Under the pieces are notes generated by a model, which saw only the letters and a program-made list of their open reading frames with translations, was not told the DNA's origin and did not search any database. DNA of 18,786 bases from Desulfonatronospira sp. GTDB taxonomy: Bacteria > Desulfobacterota > Desulfovibrionia > Desulfovibrionales > Desulfonatronovibrionaceae. Made by a program: the position numbers and the translations under genes. The stretch is taken from contig PWSL01000215.1 of assembly GCA_003563255.1 (NCBI GenBank), positions 1-18,786 of the forward strand, given 5' to 3'. Below are positions 1 to 6,472 of this stretch, piece after piece; position 1 is the first letter of the stretch; every line of letters begins with the position of its first letter.

Positions 1-92
1 AAGAAGCGGCTGGAGCCGCAAGAACTAAATGTTCCCAGGCTGGAGCCTGGGAACGAGAGGTAAGCGGCTGGAGCCTGGGAACGAGAGGTAAA
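1..92. repeat. Cluster of GGCTGGAGCC hairpin repeats
   Basis: Positions 6-19 form a perfect hairpin with GCGGCT arms and a GG loop. Positions 31-54 form a longer one with GTTCCCAGGCT arms and the same GG loop. A third unit at 63-91 joins the left flank and arm of the first hairpin to the right arm and flank of the second (through GGAACGAGAGGTAA), as expected from a deletion between the two identical GGCTGGAGCC centres after duplication. Related hairpins occur at 4142-4165, 4201-4216, 4227-4250 and, broken, at 7126-7145. The function is unknown. Confidence 0.8.
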
Positions 93-142
93 ACTTCCGT
101 GTGTTCCGTGGGCATAACCTCCTGGCTTTTTTTAAAAATGAA

Positions 143-179
143 ACAACATGTTTGTTCGAAATTTGTGCTATGCGCCTAA
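143..179 (+). repeat. Family E dispersed repeat, copy 1
   Basis: A 37-38 bp unit with an AACATGTT palindrome followed by a core close to GAAATTTGTACTAAGCGCC. Two other copies lie at 4055-4092 (reverse strand) and 14354-14391. This copy is the most diverged (GTGCTATGCGCC) and ends only six bases before the histidine kinase start codon, so it must form part of that gene's leader. No open reading frame or known RNA family is recognised in it. Confidence 0.75.
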
Positions 180-185
180 AGCATT

Positions 186-2108
186 ATGAAAAACCAGGCA
201 GACAATAATCACTACAGTAGCGATTCTTGCAATGCAACACACCAGGACCTGCTGCAGGTGTTTCACAGTGTTAACCAGGCCCTGTTTGTGCATGATAAGC
301 ACGGCAAGATCCTGGAGTTGAACGACAGGGCCCTGAAGATGTTTGGTTTGAACAGGCAGGAGGCCCTGCAGCTCAATCTCAGCAGGGATTATTTCGCTCC
401 CAGGACGCCCCTGCGCAAGCTTTCCAAGCTCTGGCCCCGGATAAGAGCAGGTAGAAGCCTTACCTTTACATCCATTGCCCTTAACCCCGGTAGCGGGGTC
501 AGTTTTACAGTACAGATTTTTATGAACAAAATCACCTGGAACGGCAGGGAAGCATTGCTGACCAGCCTGAGCGACATTACCAGGCACAAACAATACGAAA
601 CCAGGCTCCGGATACGCAGAAAGCAGCTTGCAGCCATACTTGACGCCGTGCCTATCGCTACCTTTGTTATTGACCATGAACACAAAGTTGTCATCTGGAA
701 CAAGGCCTGTGAAAATTTTACAGGTGTTCCAAGTGAAAAAACACTGGGCCGGGCTATAGATTCAAAGATTTTCTATCATGGCCCCCCCAGGCAGGTTCTG
801 GCGGATATGGTCCTTGACAGCAACCAGGACAAGATGTGCCGGATGTACGGGGATAAACACCTGGCTACCTGCCTTTTTATCCCGGATGCCTTCGAAGCCA
901 GAGACACACTCAGGATGCAGGGTGAAGACAGGGATATATATTTCCTGGCTGCCCCTTACCGGGACATGCAGGGCCGGGTGATGGGTGCAATTGAGACCAT
1001 CCAGGACATAACCGACCGCACCAGGGTGGAGAGAGCCCTCAAGGCCAGTGAGAGGCGTCTCAGGGAGGTGACTGCCAATATCCCCGGTGTTGTTTACCAG
1101 TACCTTGTCCCGGGCCGCGGAAAGGGCAGGTTTACTTTTGTAAGCGATGGTGTGCGCTGGATGTTCGGTCTGGATCCCTACAAGGTGCTCGAAAACCGGG
1201 AGCTTTTTTTTCAGGGGATGGATGAAGAGATACGAAACCGGTTCCTACAGAACCTGGAGTACAATGATGATCCGGACTTTCTGCATGAGTTCGTCTTTTC
1301 CATGGACCTGGTGCAGAACGGGGAAACGATCTGGATAAAAAACAGGGCCTTGTCCCGGGTCCGGGAAGAGGACGGGGCCATCATCTGGAACGGGGTGCTC
1401 ACCGATATAACCCAGGAGAAGAGACTGGAAAAAATGCGCAGCGAAGTGGAGCGCATTGTGCGCCATGATATGAAGTCCCCTCTCATCGGCATCGCCGGAC
1501 TGGGGAGACTGCTGTTGAAGGAGGATATAAGCGAAAAGCAGCGTAACTTTGTGGTAACGATTTATCAGTGCGGTCTAAAGCTCCTGCGTATGCTCAACAA
1601 TACCATGTCTATCCTGCAGATAGAGCAGGGAACCTATACCGTTAAAGACGAGAGAGTCAACCTGGCTGAGCTTTTCTGCTCCCTGCACGATGAGTTAATG
1701 CCGTCCGCCGAAAGCAGGTCAGTGCAACTGGAGTACTTCCTGGAAGGAAAGCCCCTGGAAAGGCAGGACACGCTAATGGTGCGGGGGGAAAGAATCCTTC
1801 TTGATTCCCTGTTTGCCAATCTGCTGCAGAATGCGCTGGATGCATCTCCAGCTGGAGATCGGGTTCAGGTAAACATAAACCGCCGCGAAAAATCATTTCT
1901 TGTGGATATCCACAACCAGGGGGCTATTCCCGAAAGCATCCGCAACAATTTTTTTGAGCGCTACGTAACTCACGGCAAACAATACGGCACGGGCCTCGGT
2001 ACATACAGTGCCTTGCTCATCGCCAGGGCCCACGGCGGAGACATATCCTTTACCACTTCTGAAGATGAAGGCACCCACCTCCTTGTGACCCTGCCGGCAC
2101 CGGAATGA
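186..2108 (+). CDS. Cytoplasmic three-PAS sensor histidine kinase
   Basis: A 640-residue sensor kinase without membrane segments, so it probably senses a cytoplasmic signal. Three PAS-type domains follow one another: about 22-133, 145-280 (ending in IQDITDRT) and 292-413 (ending in LTDITQEK). A short HisKA-like dimerisation helix pair follows, with the phosphoacceptor H427 in VRHDMKSPL. The HATPase domain has an N box at N545-N549 (NLLQNALDAS), a weak G1 box (HNQG, where DxGxG is usual) and G2 GTGLGTY at 601-607. No response regulator is adjacent, so it is an orphan kinase here. The ligand cannot be read from the sequence. The start has no clear ribosome binding site, because the leader is repeat copy E1; ATG at 186 is the best fit to the PAS domain boundary. 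The family call is firm; the partner and signal are unknown. Confidence 0.93.
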   Translation: MKNQADNNHYSSDSCNATHQDLLQVFHSVNQALFVHDKHGKILELNDRALKMFGLNRQEALQLNLSRDYFAPRTPLRKLSKLWPRIRAGRSLTFTSIALNPGSGVSFTVQIFMNKITWNGREALLTSLSDITRHKQYETRLRIRRKQLAAILDAVPIATFVIDHEHKVVIWNKACENFTGVPSEKTLGRAIDSKIFYHGPPRQVLADMVLDSNQDKMCRMYGDKHLATCLFIPDAFEARDTLRMQGEDRDIYFLAAPYRDMQGRVMGAIETIQDITDRTRVERALKASERRLREVTANIPGVVYQYLVPGRGKGRFTFVSDGVRWMFGLDPYKVLENRELFFQGMDEEIRNRFLQNLEYNDDPDFLHEFVFSMDLVQNGETIWIKNRALSRVREEDGAIIWNGVLTDITQEKRLEKMRSEVERIVRHDMKSPLIGIAGLGRLLLKEDISEKQRNFVVTIYQCGLKLLRMLNNTMSILQIEQGTYTVKDERVNLAELFCSLHDELMPSAESRSVQLEYFLEGKPLERQDTLMVRGERILLDSLFANLLQNALDASPAGDRVQVNINRREKSFLVDIHNQGAIPESIRNNFFERYVTHGKQYGTGLGTYSALLIARAHGGDISFTTSEDEGTHLLVTLPAPE

Positions 2109-2142
2109 TTGATCTGAAGAAGGCGGGATGGGGGGCAAAAAA

Positions 2143-2219
2143 TGGCGCGCCTGGGAGGATTCGAACCCCCGGCCAAGAGCTTAGAAGGCTCCTGCTCTAT
2201 CCTACTGAGCTACAGGCGC
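2143..2219 (-). tRNA. tRNA-Arg (anticodon UCU)
   Basis: Read on the minus strand this is a complete 77-nt cloverleaf. The acceptor stem GCGCCTG/CAGGCGC is perfect, the D arm is GCTC/GAGC, and the anticodon stem GGAGC/GCTCT encloses the loop CTTCTAA with anticodon TCT. The T arm GGGGG/CCTCC carries TTCGAAT. The discriminator is G and CCA is encoded. It decodes AGA (and AGG by wobble). Only 35 bp separate its 5' end from the family A element at 2255, so the normal promoter region is narrow or altered. Confidence 0.97.
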
Positions 2220-2254
2220 ACAAAATGATGGATAACCAGGTAATCTGTTCAGCG

Positions 2255-2430
2255 GTAACCATTCAGGGGGTGCCGGAACCGGCCCGGGGACAGTCCCCGC
2301 GACATCTTTCCTGCACAAATAAAATATGACAAACGCTAAGTTGTGTGAACCTAACATAGATAGTACTTAGCGGGGACAGTCCCCAGGCCTGGTGCCAGCA
2401 ATCAATAGCGAGGATCCCCTGAATGGTTAC
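2255..2430. mobile_element. Family A MITE, copy A1 (176 bp, 8-bp target duplication)
   Basis: The ends are inverted: GTAACCATTCAGGGG on the left and CCCCTGAATGGTTAC on the right. Inside, GGGGACAGTCCCC occurs near each end and CGCTAAGT/ACTTAGCG forms an inner pair, so the element is a three-tier palindrome. The flanks 2247-2254 and 2431-2438 are both GTTCAGCG, a perfect 8-bp target duplication. No protein is encoded, so it would move in trans. The GTAA end and 8-bp duplication fit IS66-type elements; that link is inference. Removing A1 leaves TAATCTGTTCAGCGC, close to a family B end, so A1 appears to have landed in an older repeat. Confidence 0.88.
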
Positions 2431-2438
2431 GTTCAGCG

Positions 2439-2482
2439 CAATTGAGGCAGGTATAATGTTTTATAAGTTTCGCTGTAGTGCT
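2439..2482. repeat. Family D repeat end (TATAAGTTTCGCTGTAG)
   Basis: TTATAAGTTTCGCTGTAGTG here is the reverse complement of the left end of the full family D copy at 4487. Together with the TAATCTGTTCAGCG sequence on the other side of A1 it forms a short B-end/D-end chimera lacking the central hairpin. Confidence 0.65.
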
Positions 2483-2488
2483 ACATTT

Positions 2489-2645
2489 GTAACTTCTCAA
2501 TAACTCCTGGCGATCTTACACTATGAAAATACCTGGATTCCGGCTTTCGCCGGAATGACGAATGAAAACAGGTCGTTGCATTGTGATGTCATACCGGCGA
2601 AAGCCGGTATCCAGGAATACTGCCCGGAGTTATTGAGAAGTTACC
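2489..2645. repeat. Family C repeat, intact copy C1
   Basis: A unit of about 157 bp with inverted ends GTAACTTCTCAATAACTCC and GGAGTTATTGAGAAGTTAC. It contains two inner inverted pairs around CCGGCTTTCGCCGG and CCGGCGAAAGCCGG, a REP-like motif seen in many proteobacteria. Its reverse complement matches copy C2 at 17530-17847 almost base for base once the B insertion there is removed. I found no convincing target duplication (flanks CTACATTT and AAAATTCA). Together with A1 and the D end it fills the 520-bp gap between the tRNA and the phosphoesterase gene. Confidence 0.82.
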
Positions 2646-2741
2646 AAAATTCAAGCACCAATTGTCCTTGCTATGTATCGCTGATCAAAGTAAAGAACTT
2701 GATCACCCTAAACTTTCAGGTTTTGCAGCACGAACCAAACT

Positions 2742-3866
2742 ATGCTTTTCATCCTGGCCTTTTTCCTGGTCTACCTGGGTATGCATTGCTTCACCTGGGT
2801 GCGCTTCTCCGGGCAGTTCGGATTCTCTTCAAGAATCAGGCGCGGTGGCTTCCGGCTTTGCCTGCTCCTGGCGCTTAGCCCCATAGCCGCCCATCTCATC
2901 CCCCTTTCCTGGCCCGAACCCCTGGTGCATGTCATATGGCAAATAGTCTTTACCTGGCTGGGAGTGATATTTTACCTCTTTTTGCTCCAGCTTGCCCTTT
3001 TTGTTCTGGAACTTATTGTCCAGCCTGTATGGGGAAAGATCAGCCCCGGGTTTTCCCGGGGAGCGGCCCTTGCAATCATCATCATAACCTTTCTCACCGT
3101 GGGCTGGGGGTTTATGGAGGCAGCAGGTCCGGTGCGGGTAACAGAGTACGAAATATCTTCGCCAAAAATCGATAATGAGCTGCGAGTGGTCTTTGTCTCG
3201 GATACCCACCTGGGGGTGCAGAAGTCCATGCAGCGGGTCAAGGACCTAAAAAGTCTTGTCCATGACCAGGACCCGGACCTGATCATCCTGGGCGGGGATA
3301 TATTAAACGACCACCTGGAATGGCTGCATGAAGAAGCCCGTATCATGCATGGCATGCAGGCTGGCCTGGGCAAGTACGCAGTCCTTGGCAACCACGAGTT
3401 TTATGCCGGAGTACAGGAGTCCAGAGATTTTTTCGACCGGGCCGGCTTCACACTGCTGGAAGATGAGATTGCATATATTTCCGGCACACAAATTAATATC
3501 GCAGGAGTAAGCGATCCAGCGCCATACAGGCGATTCAAAAAACACCAGGAAAACGTCACCAGGGAACTGACACGTCAGCTGGACCCGGAAAACTACAACA
3601 TACTTGTCAGCCACCGTCCCTGGGGCTTTGAAATCGCCCGGGACGCCGGAGTGGACCTGCACCTGGCCGGGCATACTCACAAAGGCCAAATCTTTCCTTT
3701 CCGCTTCTTTGTCCGGCTCAAGTACGATCACGTCTACGGCATACGCCGTTTAAACGACTCCGCCCTGATAGTCACCAGCGGGGCCGGCAGCTGGGGTCCG
3801 CCCATCCGGGTCCTGGCCCCGCCGGAAATCGTTCTGGTAAAGATAAGCCCCGGCAAGGTCGACTGA
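2742..3866 (+). CDS. Membrane-anchored metallophosphoesterase (YaeI/calcineurin-like)
   Basis: 374 residues. The first 130 hold about four hydrophobic segments (roughly 1-20, 37-55, 65-94, 108-127), so the catalytic domain is membrane tethered. The C-terminal domain has the full dinuclear metal set of the family: D154 and H156 (SDTHLG), D186 (GGD), N217-H218 (GNHE), H291 (SHRP) and H311/H313 (GHTHKGQ). Family members hydrolyse phosphomonoesters or diesters; membrane-linked YaeI-like proteins have been tied to lipid A precursor or UDP-sugar-lipid turnover, but the substrate here cannot be decided. The start at 2742 has no strong Shine-Dalgarno; the N-terminal helix begins there, so it is kept. 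The gene is monocistronic and lies close downstream of repeat C1. Confidence 0.92.
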   Translation: MLFILAFFLVYLGMHCFTWVRFSGQFGFSSRIRRGGFRLCLLLALSPIAAHLIPLSWPEPLVHVIWQIVFTWLGVIFYLFLLQLALFVLELIVQPVWGKISPGFSRGAALAIIIITFLTVGWGFMEAAGPVRVTEYEISSPKIDNELRVVFVSDTHLGVQKSMQRVKDLKSLVHDQDPDLIILGGDILNDHLEWLHEEARIMHGMQAGLGKYAVLGNHEFYAGVQESRDFFDRAGFTLLEDEIAYISGTQINIAGVSDPAPYRRFKKHQENVTRELTRQLDPENYNILVSHRPWGFEIARDAGVDLHLAGHTHKGQIFPFRFFVRLKYDHVYGIRRLNDSALIVTSGAGSWGPPIRVLAPPEIVLVKISPGKVD

Positions 3867-3900
3867 AGCCTTGTATCTACCGCGGATGCGGTGGAGACCA

Positions 3901-3935
3901 TGTGCATACCAGGTTCCTCATTCCTGGTATGCACA
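3901..3935. terminator. Strong hairpin after the phosphoesterase gene (possible terminator)
   Basis: TGTGCATACCAGG and CCTGGTATGCACA pair over 13 bp around a 9-nt loop, 34 bp after the stop codon. The sequence that follows is TAAAAAACCTCTTTT, so the U-tract is delayed and this is not a canonical intrinsic terminator. It may block or stabilise the 3' end. Confidence 0.45.
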
Positions 3936-3954
3936 TAAAAAACCTCTTTTATCT

Positions 3955-3989
3955 GCCTGCCCCGTTGAATTTCTTCCATTCAACTGGGG
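3955..3989. repeat. Family R5 hairpin repeat (arms GTTGAA/TTCAAC)
   Basis: CCTGCCCCGTTGAAT and ATTCAACTGGGG face each other around a short spacer. Relatives at 7204, 7262, 18551, 18668 and 18703 keep the CCCGT...CTGGG frame but change the paired bases together. It forms part of the 760-bp repeat-filled gap 3867-4629. Confidence 0.7.
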
Positions 3990-4031
3990 TGTCAATCTGT
4001 GTGATCTGTGGGCAAAAAACTCTTTTCTGTA

Positions 4032-4092
4032 TTGGGTTGCGGGCATGGCCCGCGTTAGGCGCTTAGTACAAATTTCAAACAAACATGTTGGT
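4032..4092 (-). repeat. GCCCGC hairpin repeat joined to family E copy 2
   Basis: Read on the minus strand, the E core GAAATTTGTACTAAGCGCC runs directly into TAACGCGGGC-(CA)-TGCCCGCAACCCAA. Hairpin repeats of the same type are at 6139-6165 and 13873-13899. The fusion of two otherwise separate families in one copy suggests modular assembly. Confidence 0.7.
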
Positions 4093-4141
4093 CGTTATAA
4101 TTGGTTCGTGGTTCCTGGTTCTTCGTTCCTGGTTACCTCTT

Positions 4142-4250
4142 GTTCCCAGGCTGGAGCCTGGGAACGCTTAGTTCAGTGGCACCAGCCGCTTCTTAAAAAA
4201 TGTGGCTGGAGCCACAAAAAAGCGATGTTCCCAGGCTCCAGCCTGGGAAC
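4142..4250. repeat. Three GGCTGGAGCC-type hairpins
   Basis: Positions 4142-4165 and 4227-4250 have identical GTTCCCAGGCT arms but opposite loops (GG versus CC, that is, inverted copies). Positions 4201-4216 have TGTGGCT arms. They are the same hairpin family as at 1-92. No gene is seen in this stretch. Confidence 0.75.
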
Positions 4251-4280
4251 AAGAAAAAAAATCCTTGCTTGCATGTTTAT

Positions 4281-4388
4281 GGGACAGGCACCCCGGTACT
4301 TATTTATTATTGAAATTTCAGCATATTTGAAAAAATAAGTGCGGGGAGAGCCAGTCCCCATGCCACCTTCAGAGCGCTAAACAGATAC
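4281..4388. mobile_element. Family B element, left end missing
   Basis: It begins in the internal GGGACAGGCACC block and ends with AGAGCGCTAAACAGATAC, the right B terminus. The core stem is CCCCGGTACTTATTT against AAATAAGTGCGGGG. The distal left terminus (GTATCTGTTTAGCGC) is absent, so this is a decayed copy related to the full element at 16490-16620. Confidence 0.72.
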
Positions 4389-4408
4389 CCAAACCTGCAA
4401 ATATCAAA

Positions 4409-4454
4409 CAAAAAAGCCAGTGGCACTGAAGATTGAACTTCTTCGCCACTGGCT
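4409..4454 (-). terminator. Rho-independent terminator, probably of rubrerythrin
   Basis: Read on the minus strand, AGCCAGTGGC pairs with GCCACTGGCT over 10 bp, with a further GAAGA/TCTTC pairing inside, and is followed by a T-tract (TTTTTTG). This is a classic intrinsic terminator pointing away from rubrerythrin. It lies about 175 bp past the stop codon because the family D repeat at 4487-4629 sits between them. Confidence 0.8.
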
Positions 4455-4486
4455 CATACCCTTTGACAATACAAACAGGGCTTATC

Positions 4487-4629
4487 ACTACAGCGAAACT
4501 TATAAAATATAATATTATACCTCAATTGGGGACAGGCACTTTTGCCGGTTGATAGCTTGCACCTACTCTCAATAAACTGGCGGCAAAAGAGCCAGTCCCC
4601 GGAGGTCAATCATAAGTTTCGCTGTAGCG
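4487..4629. mobile_element. Family D repeat, full copy between rubrerythrin and its terminator
   Basis: The inverted ends are CACTACAGCGAAACTTATAA and TCATAAGTTTCGCTGTAGCG. The core is a hairpin in the shared frame: GGGGACAGGCACTTTTGCC against GGCAAAAGAGCCAGTCCCC. The last base lies next to the rubrerythrin stop codon. A TTAT string occurs on both outer flanks and could be a short target duplication, but it is too short to rely on. The copy at 10699-10835 suggests that D ends were once followed by the B terminus (GCTGTAGCGCTAAACAGATAC). Confidence 0.75.
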
Positions 4630-5124
4630 TTATTCAGCCTTGTAAAAGGCCTTCTTGACTGCGTTGCAGATTGGACATTTGTCCGGTGCATCGTTTTCTA
4701 CAGTGTATCCGCACACAGAGCAGATGTAGTACTCCGCCTCTTCCAGGTTCTCCATTTTTTCCAGGGCCTTCTTGTACAGGTTGGCATGGACCTCTTCTAC
4801 GTCATTGGCAAACTGAAAGCTTCTTTTGACCGCATTGTGGCCTTCTTCTTCGGCTTCCTTGATCATTTGCGGATACATGTGCTTGAACTCGTGCGTCTCC
4901 CCGGCAATGGCCGTTTCCAGGTTCTCTTTGGTGGTCTTTATTTCCCCCATGTTTTTCAGATGGGTATGGGCATGCACTGTCTCGGCTTCGGCAGCAGCCC
5001 TGAACAGTCTGGCCACCTGGGGAAATCCTTCCTTCTCAGCCTGCTTGGCAAAGGCCAGGTATTTACGGTTGGCCTGAGATTCTCCTGCAAAGGCATCCTG
5101 CAGATTCTTCTGGGTCTTACTCAT
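4630..5124 (-). CDS. rbr: Rubrerythrin
   Basis: 164 residues, a compact rubrerythrin. The N-terminal ferritin-like four-helix domain (1-about 125) carries the di-iron ligand pattern: E14 region (FAGES), E48xxH51 (EAETVH), E76/E79 (AGETHEF) and E110-H113 (DVEEVH). The C-terminal rubredoxin-like domain has C135xxC138 and C150xxC153 for a mononuclear iron. It reduces hydrogen peroxide in the cytoplasm, taking electrons from rubredoxin or similar donors, a standard oxidative stress defence in anaerobes. ATG follows AGGAGGT at good spacing. A near-consensus promoter and AT-rich palindromes lie just upstream, and a strong terminator lies downstream. The channel gene upstream is co-oriented 73 bp away, but the dedicated promoter argues for separate control. 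Confidence 0.97.
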   Translation of the reverse strand: MSKTQKNLQDAFAGESQANRKYLAFAKQAEKEGFPQVARLFRAAAEAETVHAHTHLKNMGEIKTTKENLETAIAGETHEFKHMYPQMIKEAEEEGHNAVKRSFQFANDVEEVHANLYKKALEKMENLEEAEYYICSVCGYTVENDAPDKCPICNAVKKAFYKAE

Positions 5125-5138
5125 AATCTACCTCCTGG

Positions 5139-5167
5139 TTATTAAATATTCATATTAATAATTATTA
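5139..5167. promoter_or_regulatory. AT-rich palindromes over the rubrerythrin start site (possible PerR/Fur-type operator)
   Basis: TTATTAA at 5139-5145 faces TTAATAA at 5155-5161, and TAATAATTATTA at 5156-5167 is a perfect 12-bp palindrome overlapping the -10. PerR and Fur sites are AT-rich inverted repeats placed this way, and rubrerythrin is a common PerR target. The assignment is inference because the match to a PerR consensus is partial. Confidence 0.45.
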
Positions 5168-5190
5168 CTATCTATTGATTTGCTTGTCAA
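5162..5190 (-). promoter_or_regulatory. Sigma-70 promoter of rubrerythrin
   Basis: On the minus strand TTGACA (5185-5190) is followed after exactly 17 bp by TAATAA (5162-5167). Both boxes are near consensus, and the start site would fall around 5155, about 30 bp before the ATG. Confidence 0.78.
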
Positions 5191-5197
5191 CACTTAT

Positions 5198-6019
5198 TTA
5201 TCTTCTTTTTTCCCTGAGCAGTTCCTCCATCTTGGAGTCCATATCTTCCAGGCGTTTTTCAAGCCGGGTGAGTACTACTGCCGGGTCCTGCTTGGAGCCT
5301 TCTTCAATAGCCCTATCCTCCATAGCCCCTACTATGATACCGACAACCAGGTTGATGACAGTATAAGTCGTCACCAGGATAAAAGGCACGAAAAAAAGCC
5401 AGGCGTTAGGGTAAACCTCCATTACAGGTCTAACCACGTCCTCGGACCAGCCCTCCAGAGTCATAACCTGAAACAGGGTATACAGTGAAGCACCCATATG
5501 GCCGAACATTTCCGGAAATTCGCTGCCGAACAGTTTGGTGGACATGACTGCGCCCACATAAAATACAATGGCGATAATCCCGGCCACCGAACTTACTCCG
5601 GGCAGAGCGTGCAGCATGGCTCCCACCACCCGGCGCATGCTGGGCAAAACAGAAATCATGCGCAAGACCCGCAAAACCCTCAAAGATCTTAAAACAGCAA
5701 ATCCGGCCTGATCGGGTATCAGCGAAACAGCTACCACCAGAAAATCAAATACATTCCAGCCATCCTTGGGAAACTTCCTGCGCTGGGCATAAATCTTGAT
5801 CAGCAACTCCACCACGAAAAAGCCCAGGCACAGTTTGTCAATGGTCAAAAGAACCGGACCGGCCAGGGCCATGGCCAAATCCGACGTTTCCAGCCCCAGA
5901 ACAATGCCGTTTAATAATATTACGGCAATAACCAGCCTCTGGAACTTCTGGTTCTCAACCAGAGCTAGAGTCCTGGCCTGCAGAACTTCAGCCAAATTTC
6001 TATCTTGCTTTATAACCAT
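5198..6019 (-). CDS. One-domain voltage-gated cation channel (NaChBac/Nav-Cav type)
   Basis: 273 residues with the six-helix architecture of bacterial voltage-gated channels. S1-S3 span about 27-103 (E71 and D92 are the usual charge-transfer acids). S4 carries four arginines at three-residue spacing (R111, R114, R117, R120). S5 is near 145-162, the pore helix and filter near 178-193, and S6 near 207-232. A charged C-terminal tail (245-273) looks like the tetramerising coiled coil. The filter reads TLEGWSE (187-193), where classical sodium channels have TLESW. Glycine at this filter position was reported as a calcium-selectivity determinant in the Meiothermus channel CavMr, so calcium permeation is a fair inference. 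The start ATG lacks a clear Shine-Dalgarno. Confidence 0.93.
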   Translation of the reverse strand: MVIKQDRNLAEVLQARTLALVENQKFQRLVIAVILLNGIVLGLETSDLAMALAGPVLLTIDKLCLGFFVVELLIKIYAQRRKFPKDGWNVFDFLVVAVSLIPDQAGFAVLRSLRVLRVLRMISVLPSMRRVVGAMLHALPGVSSVAGIIAIVFYVGAVMSTKLFGSEFPEMFGHMGASLYTLFQVMTLEGWSEDVVRPVMEVYPNAWLFFVPFILVTTYTVINLVVGIIVGAMEDRAIEEGSKQDPAVVLTRLEKRLEDMDSKMEELLREKRR

Positions 6020-6138
6020 CGGATATCTATAGACTAAAATATATTATTACTGTTTTACACTATGCATCTGTTGCCGTGAAAATATTTTCAAATCCAGGGT
6101 GTGAACATTATTTGTTCATGAGCAACTTTAGTGACCAA

Positions 6139-6400
6139 CTAACGCGGGCTGTGCCCGCAACCCAAAAACATAATCTCACCCAAAGGCGCCCCAGTTAAAT
6201 GGTTCCGCCTACACTTCGTGAATTTATCAGGGCAGGCAGGTTTCATGAGTAAGTCACCAGGCTTTTTCCGCGACCTTGCACAAAAAAGTGGCCCCTTCGG
6301 GGCATTATCCGGTTAACCCTTGCAGGACGTGTTGAGCACGGCTTCCTGCCCGGAGGCTTACAGCCCGGAGGGGGACAGGCTCTCCCGGTATTTATTGTTC
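6139..6400. repeat. Composite repeat block downstream of the SpoIIM gene
   Basis: The 450-bp gap 6020-6472 holds no gene. At 6139-6165 is the TAACGCGGGC/GCCCGCAACCCAA hairpin repeat. At 6190-6240 is an R5-type repeat on the minus strand (CTGCCCTGATAAAT facing ATTTAACTGGGG). At 6231-6306 is an R4 unit (GCAGG..TTTCATGAGTAAGTCA through CCGCGACCTTGCAC and GGCCCCTTCGGGGC) matching 14011-14091. At 6371-6396 is half of a B-type core (GGGGACAGGCTCTCCCGG) without its partner arm. Confidence 0.7.
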
Positions 6401-6441
6401 GTATCTGTTTAGCGCTTTTAAGTAAAGCGCTAAACAGATAC
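6401..6441. repeat. Minimal family B palindrome (41 bp)
   Basis: GTATCTGTTTAGCGCTTT is followed at once by its inverted copy, AAAGCGCTAAACAGATAC, with only TAAGT between them. The whole central hairpin of family B is absent. No matching 8-bp flanks were found (TATTGTTC and TTTTCATT). It could fold into an 18-bp stem in transcripts leaving the SpoIIM gene. Confidence 0.8.
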
Positions 6442-6472
6442 TTTTCATTTATGCCAGTCTATTGCCCAGACT

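Noticed and set aside
168..683. Long antisense frame within the histidine kinase gene
   Set aside because: Shadow frame; the sense strand encodes recognisable PAS domains throughout.
2489..2645. Family C as a transposon with a target duplication
   Set aside because: The flanks of C1 (CTACATTT and AAAATTCA) and C2 show no convincing direct repeat, so mobility is not claimed from these copies.
2555..2878. Frame overlapping repeat C1 and the start of the phosphoesterase gene
   Set aside because: Composed of repeat sequence and an out-of-frame part of a clear gene.
3871..4338. Open frame of 155 codons on the + strand after the phosphoesterase gene
   Set aside because: It runs through repeat E2 and three hairpin repeats, has no ribosome site and no protein-like pattern.
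4630..6019. Channel and rubrerythrin as one functional operon
   Set aside because: They are co-oriented, but rubrerythrin has a near-consensus promoter of its own in the 73-bp gap and no functional link is evident.
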